Source: Amoebophrya sp. AT5.2
Lineage: Eukaryota; Sar; Dinophyceae; Syndiniales; Amoebophryaceae
Length of the DNA: 16,507 bases
NCBI GenBank assembly: GCA_005223375.1
Contig: RXOD01005010.1
Span: forward strand, 1-16,507
Direction of reading: 5' to 3'
Every line of letters starts with the position of its first letter. Positions within the stretch are counted from its first letter, which is position 1. Below are positions 1 to 10,120 of this stretch, in pieces. A program made the translations under genes and the position numbers. Below the pieces are notes generated by a model that made no database searches, had not been told where the DNA came from, and saw only the letters and a list, made by a program, of their open reading frames with translations.

Positions 1-21
1 TTACCACCTGGTCCCGCCATA
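1..21. mobile_element. right end of a truncated introner-like intron
   Basis: The reverse complement of 10-21 is TATGGCGGGACC, identical to the right terminal inverted repeat of the element at 15340-15835. Continuing inward, the reverse complement of 1-9 reads AGGTGGTAA, matching 15355-15363, the left arm of that element around its splice donor. Positions 4-21 match 15818-15835 at 17 of 18 bases. This is therefore best read as the end of a sister insertion whose body lies left of the window. The next bases (CCAAC, 22-26) would be the target duplication, but its partner copy is out of view. The reading frame of the downstream gene stays open through this stretch, so uninterrupted exon cannot be excluded. 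Confidence 0.6.
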
Positions 22-3000
22 CCAACGCCTGCCGGGAGAAGGCACAGCTCTGTAAATATTTGCAGGTGGTGGCGATGGGGGCCGAAAACAGCGAGGCCCT
101 TGTTCTGACGAAGCAGCTGCTCTCCGACGTTCGGGAGAGGCACTTGAAGCTTCTGACCAGCTTCTTCCGGAAGACGCTGGCCCTGTACTCGCAGCACCGC
201 ACCAGCCAGGGCCGCATGATTGCGCGTTTCCGGTTTAAGGGGGTGAATTTTCACCTGCACGTGTACTACGGGAGGCCGCCCCCACTCGCGGTGAGCGACG
301 CACTCCTGGGGTACTACTCATCCCCAAACCTACCGTCTCCCGGAAATTTAGTGAACGGAGCCCCGTGCAGCTCCGCTTCCTTCGACGACCAGCTCGCGGA
401 CGCTCTGGCGTTCGATGGAAAGTTTCCGGTGAAGTGCCACCCGAACCACCGTCGATTCGGGGTGCGCCAGTTCCTCATGGTCACGCGCGAACGAGACAGC
501 TACGACATTAATGACGACCTGGCGAACTTTCTGCTGTCGGCAATGCTGATCGCCGTGCGGGGGGCGTTCCCGGCGGCCGGCACGAAATGCGGGGCTTCCG
601 TCGTGCCGCGGGAGTACTTGTGGGACGGAACAAGTGGTAGCTTCGCATTTGCCTCATCTCCTGGCGGGCGGCTTAAGAACGGAGGAGCGAGGAGGCAGGG
701 CGGCGGAGGAGCTTCTGGCGCAGTTGAGGATGCTGCGCAAAAACAGGCATTTCTAGAGCTCGACAAAGACCACGCAGAGCCAAATGTCTTCGCGGAAACA
801 GCGAAAGCTCCATCGCTTCCGTCTTTCGAGCATCTCCTCCAGAACGGTCTCGACGTGCCTTGTCTGGTCTGGCAGAACGTCGCGGAAGGGGCGGGCGGCA
901 AAACCGTCGGCGAAGGCTTCCACGTGCTGCCGGACGGGAGGACGCTGCGGAAGCACTACCTCTCGTCCGCCCGGTCCGCTCGGCACGCGGACCCCGCTTT
1001 CCGATCTCTTCCCGGGTTGCTCACGTTTTGGGAAACGCTGCGGAAGAAGATCCCATCCGATGTTTCGAGACAGTACGGGACCTCATGGACAAAGGCAGAG
1101 ACCGTGATCGACGCACCCGCCGCCGTGAGCTCGTTGTTGAAGAGGCGAAAGGTTGAAAACGATAGGGACGCAAACGAGCTGCAGACGGCCGCGGTGCGGA
1201 ACAATCTGAAGAATCTGGTGAAGCCGCAAGCCGGGCCGCAGATACGGGCGCGGTTTGTGTACCTGTGCGAGGAGTTCGACGCGATGAACTACAACCCGGT
1301 TGTAAGCAAGACCCTCGAGCTGATACAGTTGTTTTGTCTGTGGGGCCCATTCTCGAAAGAGGACTACTTCGCGGGGGAGGGAGGAGGTGCTGGGGACGAA
1401 GTCGAAGGAGATGAATCGTCACCACCGCTTCGCCCAACACCGGATCTGCAACCGGCGGGGGCGCACCAGCAGGAGGAGGTGCGCGCCAGGGCCAGCAGCG
1501 ACGCCGACCGCGAGCTTGCGCAGCACTTGGCGTCGAACGCGAGAGATGAGCCGGCGACCAGCAGCTCCTCGGGCATGGATGTAAAAGTTGCTCCGCCGCC
1601 GCCGCCGCCCCCTCCACCGCCCCCAGTTCAGGACCACTTTTCCCAGTCCAGTGCGAAGCGCATCGAGAAAAAGCTGAGGGCGCTGCTTCCGCCCGCGCCA
1701 CTGGATCCGGCCAACGCACACACCTGGCAGTTCCGCGTAACCTGTGGGGACGCAGAGAAACGAAAGAGCCGCACGCGTGAGCTGGTGGAGTATTTTCTGG
1801 ATTTTGAATCAGAGACGAGCGACACGGAATCTGTGTCAAAGTTTCTGGGGTACGCAGCCGCAGGCGCGGACGGAGGAACGGAAGGCGGAACGCATCAGAC
1901 GTTTAGTATCAGCTTCCACCTGGCGACGGCATACCAAGACCTGATACTGCCGAACGAGGCGGAGCAAGCGCGGATACTGGACGGCTGCTTAAGCGCGGGC
2001 GGAACAAATTCAAATGGAAAGGGTGCTGGGGGCAACATGGTTGGCAGCAGCTATGAGGCCGTGGTGCATGACCAGGTTTTTCAGTTTGTAAAAAAATACT
2101 TTCTTATGAGGCCCCCGGGAGCGGGATGCACAAGCACATGCAGCCTTCATTCGACGTAGATGATCTGCCTATTTTGAGTTTGACAGAGTTTTTGTTTTTG
2201 ATGATCTCACAGGTGATGGAACTTTTCCATCAGTATGAGCTCCAGTGTGCAGATTCGCGGCGCATCGTCGAATCCGAGCGGCATTTTGGTGACTCCGAGC
2301 GCCGCGACATTCTTCGCGACTGGGAGGGTCACAGTTTTTCGAGCTTTCACGACGCTCTGTGCACCGCCCTCCAGCTTGGAGTATCCTCGTCCCTTGGCGC
2401 GGACGACTCGAATACCTCCAGCAAGAGTACGGCGCAGGACGTGCTGCAGTCACCACCAGGCTCGAAAACTACGAGCATCAGAAGAGGTGCACCAGATCAC
2501 GGTCAGGGCGCAGAGGCTGAGCCCGAAGAGCCGCCTCCGCAGGGCGCGACGCCCGGCTTGCGTTCCCCTGCAGCAGCCGATGCCGCTGCATCACCTACAA
2601 CAAGCAAAATCGGCACGACCGCTGACCTCGGCGAGGTAACTACAGAGGGAGCAGAGCACCAGCAGATGAGCGGCCAGCGCAAGGAGGTTGTGCCCGGATC
2701 CGCGCCGTCGCGGCCGTTTGTGGAGACACTTCGCGCGCTGGAGGCGCTGCACCAGACGACGCAGAGCTACCTGAAGGGGGCGCCGACGATACTGAGCGGG
2801 CTCCTGCAGGAAATCGTGCTCGAAAAGGGCATCCTCAATTTTCGCGCGATATGCACCATGTACCTGAAGCTGGTGCAGCGACTACGACACCACTGGAACA
2901 GCAGGAAGCTGTTCGTGAGGCCCGTCGCCGCCAGCATCGCTGAGGAAAACCAGGACGCTATGGAGCTCAAAACCGCGAAGAAGCGGTTCCTCGCCGACTT

Positions 3001-6000
3001 GGGGCTGCGCCGGGCGAGTGTGACCGATTTCCGCAACTGCCTCGCGCACCAACGCTTTGAAGTACTGTGGCACTGCATCGAAGCCGAACTCGGTGCCTTT
3101 CATCACGGCGATACTAGCAAGAGCAGTCCTCCGGCGGGTCCAGCTCCAGCGCCAGCATCCACAACAGCGCTCGTTCGCCTCGCCGCCGCGCCCATGATTA
3201 CGGAAGACGTGTTGCAGATGAAGAAACGCGCTTTGGGCAGGATGCTGCGCTTGCAGCAACGAAGCGCCGGCGCGACCGTCAGCGGCAGGCCGGCAGGAGC
3301 GTCTACGTCTTCGAAGATGAAAATCCCGACTCGAGGACGCGGAGCAACTTTGCCTCGTAAATCGGAGAACAAGCGGAAGAAGCGGCATCAGGAGCTGAGC
3401 ATCCTGGTTTCGTTGCAGCAGCAGGTGCCCAAGATGGACTGCGAACAGTTCCTGTTGCACAAGCCAACCGCGACGGCGGATGACTTCGTGAGTTGGTATA
3501 CAGCAAGCACAAACGCGGACGGCAGTTGCGAGCACGAGATTGCGCTTCTGAAAGGTGTGTTTGCGGAGGTGCAGTGTGAGCGCGAGCTCGGCGTCGAGCA
3601 CGTCTGGTGCGCGGGCGGCGCGCGGGGAGCACATCAGGGACAGGCTGTGATCAAAGACGGAATGATCTCGATGAGCAGACGGACGACGTCGCGCCCCGCT
3701 CCGGAAGATCATGCCGTTGCGTCAACGTCCACTCCCACTCCCACTTCCACGGACGCGGGGGGGCTTTCTGAGAGTGTTTCTACGGGACTAGGTCCAGGCT
3801 TGGTCGACCTCGATGTGACCCCGACCTCGACCTCCAGTGTCGCGAGCGCGACGCCGACTAAAAGCGGGCTGAACTACGACCACCGCAACGTGGACCACGT
3901 TGAACCCCGTTCCGGAGCAGGGGCGCCAGGTGTAGTGGACAGTACTTCTAGGATCCAATCCGGGAACGCGGCTCGAAGTTTTCCCTACTACATCGACCCA
4001 GCCTTGTTCGATCCGCGCAAGGAGGCCGAACACGCGCTGCACTACTTGGAGAACGTGTCTACGAACCTGCTCTGGCGCCAGCTCTTCCACACGATGATGC
4101 AGGTTTTGCTCAAGGACTTCATCGTGAAGCACCTGAAACTTCTTCTCGTGTTCGAGGACTTCTTCCTCGACAAATTCCTGAAGCCGCTGGACGAGAAACT
4201 GAGGGGGTTGTTCGCGGAGGTTTTGCTCGAAGGTGGAGAAAGGGAAGGGGAAATTGGCGGCCACGCGCGGCGCATGTCGGAGGAGGCTGATCATGAGGTG
4301 GAACAAAGCTCCAGTGATCTAGAAGATGACTTAGAGGAGGTGAGCGCGGACGAAGGAGAATTCGGCACGCCGGAGCACAGTGTGGCCGCTCCTGCCGACG
4401 ACAATGACAATGAGCTTGTCAATGAGGGGGCATCAAACGCAGCTTCAGGAGAGCTCAACCTACCAAGGCGGATACAGGTCACTAATGGCGATGGCGCTCT
4501 TGTTGTTGATGGGGCCACAGCTGCCGCACAAGATCAGGGGCGGGCAACGGACGGTAGTCTCGACCTAGGGCTGGATTCGATGCCAAACCCGTTCGATAAC
4601 GATGCGACCAGTGGCGCAGTTCAAATGAAAACGCCGAGCAAAGACGGGGCCGACTGCAGGAGCGACCAGGTTGCAGCGGGCGGGGAAGTAGCAGCTCCTC
4701 CTGGAGGGAGCCCTCGGCCGGGGGAGATCGGTATCGTTTCCCCGGGCGCGTATCTGAAGCGGAAGCGGATGCATCAAGGGACCTCGGATCAGAGTCAAAC
4801 CGAGCATCAGAGCAGAGATTTTGCATCGGTCACTTCCTCCACCACATCGAGAGTGTACCAGACGGCCGCGTCTTTCCGCAAGGACACAATGATTTCCGCC
4901 GCGTCTTCTTCGTCGGCATCGCGCACACTCTCCACCGCTTCCGACCCTTTCCAGCAAACGCCCAAATTCGCTTACTCGGCATCGGTCTCATCTGGCCAAG
5001 AGAAATCCTCTCCCTCCCGCCGAACCCGCATGAGGTCGGCTAACCCTTCTGTGCCGGCGCTGCGTGACTTCGAGGGTTTCTTCAATACGGTCGGGCCAGC
5101 TGCTGGTAAGTGACCATAACTGATAGGTGGGGACCGGGCGGGGACGGGGATCGATAATTGGGGTCGGGTCCTCTTTGGGGTCGCTCTCGCGTGTCGTGGA
5201 AAGTAGAGGTCACCAGCAACGAGTAGAAATCGGGAAGGGATACTAGAGAGGCGGCTCTCCGCGATCGCCGGCATGGCTGGCACCTCTGCAGGTGCAGCCT
5301 ACAGCTGACAATAAAGAATCAGGCTAAAAAGTCGCCACCCTCGTGCCGAGAGGACGCCGATGAAGCCTTCTTACTTCTGCCCTGGTGCCTTCAAGCTCCA
5401 TCACCATCACCACTCTAGTCAGTGGCAGCGTTCGCTTCCACTACGTTCTCGCTAGTACCTCCTCCCAATGCCTCATGGCTCGCGACGGGGTGCCTCGCTG
5501 AGGAGCGCGTTACGCTTACCGTACCCGCCACCACCTACTCACCAATGAATCAATCGGTCTATCGCTGACCAGCTGGTGCGCGTTCGGTCATACCGGCCCA
5601 TTTGGACAGCTTTGCGTTCCACTTGGAGCTTGCTTCGGCGTTGGACACCGTCCTTGGCGAAACGCCCGCTGCGCGGCGGATCACGCGCAGCATTTTGCGG
5701 AGCCCCGGGCACCGGCTGGCCAACAAGGTGAATGCGTATGACGAGCGTCTGGTACTGCAGAAATGCTTCAATCGCGCCAGCGACCGAGAGGGCGCGGATT
5801 TATTTTACCTAGACGGGCTGGTCAGAGGGGCCAGCAAGGATCAGGATGTGGATGAAAAGGAGCACGGGGGCACTTCCCCTCCCGTACAAACGGCTCCTCG
5901 GCCAGCAGGAGACAATCTCCACCTGGCCGAGGAGCCGTTTGTGCGGGAGTACCTGATCGAGGACCAATTCACAAGGATCTACGCCGAAGTGCGCGACCCC

Positions 6001-6039
6001 TTCGTGCGCGTCGCGGCAGCCTACGCGGAAGGCATTTAA
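22..6039 (+). CDS. gamma-tubulin complex component-like protein (5' partial, at least 3 exons)
   Basis: Probable exons are about 22-2087, 2213-5105 and 5573-6039 (stop TAA), giving at least about 1800 residues. The frame is open to the left edge, so the true start is upstream. Segments resembling the Spc97/Spc98 (GCP) fold appear in family order. They are a helix across the first intron (about 2060-2270, VVHDQVFQF then VMELFHQYELQ), a YLKGAPTILSGLLQEI segment (about 2770-2838), a helix ending FEVLWHCIEAEL (about 3058-3095), and HLKLLLVFEDFFLDKFLKPL (about 4130-4190), like the family's 'HL..lK.Y.LL..GDF' region. Exon 3 starts with DSFAFHLELASALDTVL, like the start of the GRIP2 half. Long disordered acidic, Ser/Thr and Pro-rich inserts separate these blocks. 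GCPs cap and nucleate microtubules with gamma-tubulin. The protein ends soon after GRIP2 begins, so the gamma-tubulin-binding part may be missing. The assignment is from pattern memory only; an unrelated helical protein remains possible. Confidence 0.5.
1593..1625 (+). repeat. 11-proline codon tract
   Basis: Eleven consecutive proline codons (mostly CCG) lie in the first exon of the GCP-like gene, between an acidic, disordered stretch and a basic helix beginning SAKRIEKKLRALL. The tract is in frame and marks a flexible linker. It could bind SH3, WW or profilin-type partners, but nothing in the sequence shows that it does. Confidence 0.8.
2088..2212 (+). other. canonical GT-AG spliceosomal intron (125 nt)
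   Basis: The donor is TTT|GTAAAA at 2088. The acceptor is GATCTCACAG|GTG, ending at 2212 and preceded by a T-rich tract at about 2187-2200. The upstream frame hits TAG at 2157, inside the intron. Downstream, a 2.9-kb open frame resumes in a different register. Joining 2087 to 2213 is phase 0 and links ...DQVFQF to VMELFHQYELQ, a continuous helix that fits the GCP-like pattern. No inverted repeats or flanking duplication are visible, unlike the two longer introns, so this looks like an old ordinary intron. Confidence 0.85.
5093..5584. mobile_element. candidate introner-like element in the GCP-like gene
   Basis: CGGTC occurs at 5088-5092 and 5585-5589, in the same codon register (each ends a GTC valine codon). 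Removing the element plus one copy joins FFNTV to IPAHLDSF in frame. Inverted similarity links the ends: 5102-5112 (GCTGGTAAGTG) matches the reverse complement of the right end (GCTGGTCAGCG) at 9 of 11. A competing pairing joins 5105-5120 with 5582-5594 (GGTA..TGACC..AAC). The left arm carries the splice donor, as in the element at 15340. The ends are less certain than for that element because the two pairings imply different boundaries. Confidence 0.45.
5106..5572 (+). other. intron 2 of the GCP-like gene (canonical reading)
   Basis: A strong donor, GCTG|GTAAGTGA, starts at 5106, and the frame stops at TGA 5111-5113 if not spliced. The last AG before the next open frame is GACCAG|CTGGTG at 5571-5572, and that junction is in phase (G|CT makes Ala). 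The predicted joint is ...NTVGPAA-A-GARSVIPAHL. The alternative is exact removal of the surrounding element and one CGGTC copy (5093-5589). Inside is a short perfect hairpin, GCACCT-ctgc-AGGTGC, near 5280-5296. No coding region is recognised within the intron. Confidence 0.6.
5879..5949. repeat. long near-perfect inverted repeat (hairpin) inside an exon
   Basis: Arms 5879-5905 and 5923-5949 are reverse complements over 27 positions with one mismatch (T5885 opposite G5943, a G-U wobble in RNA). The innermost 20 bp are perfect (5886-5905 with 5923-5942). Inside them, after a 2x2 internal loop, GGAGA (5908-5912) pairs with TCTCC (5916-5920) around a CAA loop. The repeat lies in the last exon of the GCP-like gene and is read through in frame (..QTAPRPAGDNLHLAEEPFV..). 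No flanking duplication was found. It could be a small inserted palindrome, an RNA structure or a very short introner relic. Confidence 0.9.
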
Positions 6040-6689
6040 CCTATAAATCTTCGCAAGTAGACATTGACATTGACATCCATTTCTACTTCGGCTCCGAAGG
6101 AAAAGCAAACTTTGCACAACGAACCGAAACAAGCTGACGATATCGTCCGGTCGTGGTTCTTTCGCTTCTAGCGCTCGTCGATCCACATTCAACTGATGTG
6201 CTAGTACCCGGTCTCGGTTGAAGATAAAGGCTAAGGCGATGAGTCGCACTGATCGATGAAGAAGCCACACCCAAAAATGCGTCATCGGGATGGCAGGTCG
6301 CTCGTGAGTCGTACTCGTTTGTATACTCAAGTAGAATGCCCCCCCTCCCCTCGCACCAAATCATACAAAAGCTGAATCCCGCCCACGGAGATTGACAGGT
6401 CGTGGAGTTGAGGATCTGCTCGTGCCATTCCCAACTTCAATTTAACCGAATCAATGCTAATATAAAACTTCTAAAAGAAAAAAGTTGAAAACAAAATCAA
6501 GGTCAACTGATGAAAAAAAAGTACCCGTCACCACCACGGTCTTCTACGGCTTTGCATCGATCTGCGACCAGCACTAGCATTTTATTGTACTTCTGTCAAG
6601 AAAAAGTACTTTCTAGACCACAAGCACGACTTGTAAGTTGTCTTTTTCCCTTCACCTACTTTAGTTAGGAGCTTTGCCTTACTATCCGT
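6040..6689. other. intergenic spacer, AT-richer
   Basis: No coding region is recognised here. Base composition shifts from GC-rich exon to AT-rich, with A-runs near 6475-6520. A TATA-like string (TATAAAAC) lies near 6460. A short tandem ACATTG repeat is seen near 6061-6076. The span presumably holds the 3' untranslated region of the upstream gene and the promoter or 5' region of the exoribonuclease gene. No tRNA-like fold was noticed. Confidence 0.6.
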
Positions 6690-6722
6690 TTACCGTCTTT
6701 CTCTTTGGCTTATACTTTTCAG
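6690..6722 (+). promoter_or_regulatory. pyrimidine tract plus AG: 3' splice acceptor before the XRN start codon
   Basis: A T/C-rich run (…CCGTCTTTCTCTTTGG…) ends in ACTTTTCAG at 6722, 19 nt before the ATG at 6742. This is a strong 3' splice-site signature. It could serve a 5'-UTR intron or, if this is a dinoflagellate, spliced-leader trans-splicing. No leader sequence is encoded in the window. Confidence 0.5.
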
Positions 6723-6741
6723 ACAAACGACGCGCTAATCA

Positions 6742-9414
6742 ATGGGTATTCCGAAGCTTATTCCCTCGGCGGAGGCGATCTTTCCTGGCGTGCGCGTGGA
6801 ACCGCCGAACACCTCGTCGAGTCGTACGACCTCCATCTTTGCCACGGCTACCCATCTCTACATCGACGGCAACTATCTCCTTCACACCGCGAGTCGGAGC
6901 AGCGGAAAGAAGAAGAGAAAGGAGGAGGCTGCTGTTGGAGTTGGTGCTGCTGGTGGCGGCCATGTGGTCGAAGAAGTGGAACAGCAGGACTTGGTCGAGA
7001 ACGCCGGCAGCCTTTCGGCACCCTGGCGGGACCCGGCGTTCGATGACCCTTCTCAAAGGGCGGAGGAGATCGAAGCGTTTCTGCGAAAAGTGATTTCCGC
7101 ACTGAATGGGCTCGTGAAACCGTACCTGGAGGCTGTGGACCGGAAAGACTTCCTCACGATCTACCTCCTTTTCGACGGCCCAGGGTCGCGGGCGAAGCTG
7201 TTGGTGAGTCGCGACCGCCGGCGCAAGGACGAGAGTAGCTTCTGGCGGCAGGCGCTCACCCCGGGGACGGAGGTTATGCAGAAACTACTGCGAGACAGAA
7301 TTGAGGGCCACTTCTGCCACAAATTCGTGAAGCGAAGCGGGGATGTAGTCACGCGAATTGTTTTCAGCGACTCGGACGTGCCCGGCGAAGGCGAACACAA
7401 AATCATCGAGGCGATTCATGAAGAAGAGTACAACTGTAAAGCAGCAAGTAGCTGCTCTTTGTGCCACGTGGTAGCGGGGGGCGACTCGGATCTTCTCCTT
7501 TGCTGCCTGAACACGACGAGCGCGAGCGAAGGAGCCGCCTTATCCACCCCTCCTTCACAGCTGTATTTGCACTTCGCAGATGGTGGCGGCGGAGGTGGTG
7601 GCAACGGCGCTAGCAAGGGCGGAAAACAAGGCGGAAAATCGAATGTGCAAAGCCACCCGCACGTAGTGGACATCCGCGCGCTCCAGCGCGCGCTTCTCCT
7701 GTCTACTTCTAGTAAAACCGCAGGTCCAGGTGGCGCCGGCGGCGCAGCAGCTGTTCCGGGCATTAAATTGCACGCGGTAAAAATAGTAAGACCAGCATGC
7801 GAAGTGGAGCTGACGCTGCGACGCGACTTCACGTTTCTCTGCATGCTGCAAGGAAATGACTACGTGCCGGGAGTGTCGGCCTACGGCACCCTTAAATCAA
7901 GATGAAAGAGGTACGTGGAAATTTTGAAGCGCAAGCAATACCAAAGTTCGCCGGTGGAAAATTGGGGCATCATCCGTGTGATCGATGTGCCCGCAAGGCA
8001 GCTCCGCAAACGACCTAAGGATCATCATGTCGGCGCGGTCTCTTCTAGCACCTCTCGCTCGTCGTCGTCTTGGTTTAGCGGAAAATGGTTTTACTACTAT
8101 CACCAGTTCTGTAGCGGTATCTGCGCGGTCGGCCGCGGCTCTTCAGCTTCACCAGAACGCGAGACACACCGAACAACTACATTGGAGGAGATTCTAGTGG
8201 ACGACGAAGAGGGCGAGCAGGGTCGTGATGAAGCAGCAGAGCAGCAGGGGACCACGAATGCCACAGCTATTATGGGGAATAAAAAAGCGGGCAAGAAAGG
8301 CAAAGGGAAGGGAAATAAACGCCGAGGTGCTGCTAGAGGCGGCGCGATCGCGAGCAGCGACACGGAGGATCCCGCGGCTGCTGCATCGGGCTCGGAAGCA
8401 GACGTCGGTCCTTCGGCTTCGGAGGTTTCATCGAGTAGTTCGACGCACGCCAGATCCCGCGAGTACTTTCGGGCCATGCTCTGGACACTGGACTGCTACA
8501 GTCATGGGTATCCGTTCTCCTACAGCTTCGGCTTCCAGGATGCGCCGGTAGATGCTGGTGCCTCGTCAGGCATGCTCACCGGGCGCATGTTGGTGCGCTA
8601 CATACGGGAAAGTGCAGACGAATTCGGAAATCTCATCGGGCCGGGGGTGGCTGCCCATGTCAAATTGTTCAATAAGGTCAAAGGCAACATCAAGAGCAAG
8701 CAGGGGATGAAAGAAGAAGTAGAAGTCGCAGCAGGCGTCTTGATCGATCGAGAAGACGATGGACAAGATCAAGAACAGCACGACCCAATTCTACCACTGA
8801 CGCGATGTCTTTCGGTGGTTCCCGTGCACCGCCTTCAAGGCGTGGTCGAGGCGGCCTTGTGGGCGAAAGTCAAGCCGCTCTTCTTGCCTTCCACTGGTTT
8901 CCTTTTTGACCTCCGCGTGAAGGAGCGCGAACTGTTGGCTCGGATGGCGCAGACGAAAGTTTTGTCCGGTTCAGAAAACGAGGCACAGAAAGCCCTCCTG
9001 CAAAAGCTTACGTCGCCGGAAAGCGGCTGCGCTTCCTCGGCCGCTGAGGACAACATGTGCACGCGACCGGAAACCTGTGCACGCATCCTGCGGGAGAAGG
9101 AGGTCGACTCGGCAAAAAGCGTGCGACAGCTTTACTACGGGGACAGCCGCGGCGATAGCACCCACCAGAAGCACAAGAATATTGGCTTCAAGATGTGCGA
9201 CGAGCTACAGAGCCTCCACGATGACTACGAGACGAAAATGGTGGAGAAAGAGAAATTTGTAAAGAAAGTCAGCCGCTGGCGCCGGGAGGAGTTCCGCGAC
9301 ATCGACAAGCTTGACCTGGTGGCTTTGGACCAAAAAGTTCGGCTATTGATCGGTGAAAGAGCCGTGACGAAACAAGAAAAGTTTTACCCGCAAGTCTACG
9401 GCGCGGCGTGGTGA
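6742..9414 (+). CDS. XRN-family 5'-3' exoribonuclease (one in-frame TGA)
   Basis: This is a 5'-3' exoribonuclease that would degrade 5'-monophosphate RNA processively. It starts with the typical MGIPK. XRN_N motifs follow in order: YIDGN with Asp42; a long helix (residues 110-130); LLFDGPGSRAK (142-152), then the basic RDRRRK; LTPGTEVM (172-179); VFSDSDVPGEGEHKIIEAI (207-225) with Glu216 and Glu218; VVAGGDSDLLL (243-253) with Asp248 and Asp250; and FLCMLQGNDYVP (365-376) with Asp373. The acidic metal-binding set is therefore complete. A Gly-rich insert lies at 280-300. After codon 388 (TGA) the same frame continues KRYVEILKRKQY and later YFRAMLWTLDCYSHGYPFSY (575-594) and LSVVPVHRLQGVVEAALW (690-707), matching the conserved middle segment. 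The full length would be 890 residues, compact compared with animal XRN1 and XRN2. Between the conserved blocks are Ser-rich and Lys/Gly-rich linkers. It may be cytoplasmic or nuclear; no clear targeting signal was seen. Confidence 0.88.
7903..7905 (+). other. in-frame TGA within the XRN domain
   Basis: Codon 388 is TGA between ...GTLKSR and KRYVEILKRKQY. Both sides are in one frame and look conserved. In related short XRN proteins the segment after GNDY(L/V)P usually has a tryptophan at about this spacing, followed by a basic/Tyr motif, so TGA sits where TGG would be expected. No plausible intron removes it; the only in-phase GT..AG pair found nearby (7875-7910) would be 36 nt and would delete the conserved segment. 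Options are a sequence error, a nonsense mutation, A-to-I editing (UGA read as UGG), readthrough, or UGA=Trp decoding. Confidence 0.85.
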
Positions 9415-10099
9415 ATCCTGGTGGAATGTTCACCAATAGAGATAGTAGACACGCCATGCATATGATCTTTGTGCAACGGAAAAAAAGGCAGCAACAGCTG
9501 CCGGCTGCCGTCTCATTTCTATCTTTTTGGAGCCGATCATGTAGAAGCAAGTTGCAGATGCAGCGAAACTCATTCATCTCGTATTTGATCACGACGCGGA
9601 CGCCAAAGCTACCCTGGTGCGGTAGACGTGCTCTAGCTCAATAACACGTCAGTATCAGTATCAGTAAGCAACAGGAACAGGAGCTGATCATGCCTTAGAC
9701 ATGTATCAGCCGCATCGTGACGTGGAAGCCAACATCGAGCTGCCTGAATAAAAAAAGACTTCCTTATGGTTCTTGTATTTCTGTGACTGACCGACGCTTC
9801 ATGGATGAGAGAGGAATGTAGCCCTAACACAAACCTTTGCTGAACCTAGCATGCATCCGCGCATCTTCAAGTTCACGATCATAATGGGATAGAAGAGAAG
9901 CCTTCACGGAACAGGAAAAAAAAAGAAAATCCCTCTGCAGAGCTCCTGCCAGGCACGTCGCAGGGCTCTAACAAAAACAAGGCGCTTTTTTATAGGACAC
10001 CATGAGTTGTACTTGTAGTAGACCACCGACACGACCGCGTCGTTTGTCTCGTCTGGTGCTGCACGACCGCCGGGACGCCGAGAGCTTCGCGCGATGTTG
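9415..10099. other. intergenic spacer
   Basis: No gene is recognised. Shortly after the XRN stop there is a small perfect hairpin, GGCAGC-AACA-GCTGCC (9487-9502), which may lie in the 3' UTR. An AGTATC-type short direct repeat is seen at about 9651-9664. Composition is AT-richer than the exons. No tRNA or other structured RNA was noticed. Confidence 0.6.
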
Positions 10100-10120
10100 C
10101 CGCTCAGCCTCTCTTGACAG
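10100..10120 (+). promoter_or_regulatory. 3' splice acceptor immediately before a start codon
   Basis: CTCAGCCTCTCTTGACAG ends at 10120 and abuts ATG at 10121, and an in-frame TGA lies at 10115-10117. The pyrimidine-rich run plus CAG is acceptor-like. Trans-splicing here would place the leader directly against the start codon; alternatively it ends an ordinary upstream intron. Confidence 0.4.

Noticed and set aside
1021..1839. Minus-strand open frame of 272 codons
   Set aside because: Antisense to the GCP-like exon, Arg/Pro/Ser-rich, no motif; the + strand frame carries the helical blocks.
2126..2212. ATG at 2126 as the start of a separate second gene
   Set aside because: It lies inside a well-supported intron (donor 2088, acceptor 2212), and joining the exons gives a continuous helix in phase.
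7875..7910. A 36-nt GT-AG intron removing the TGA
   Set aside because: It is in phase but implausibly short and would delete the segment leading to the conserved KRYVEILK region.
6742..9414. Calling the XRN gene a pseudogene because of the TGA
   Set aside because: Only one stop is present, with no frameshift, and all catalytic residues and the conserved downstream segment are intact.
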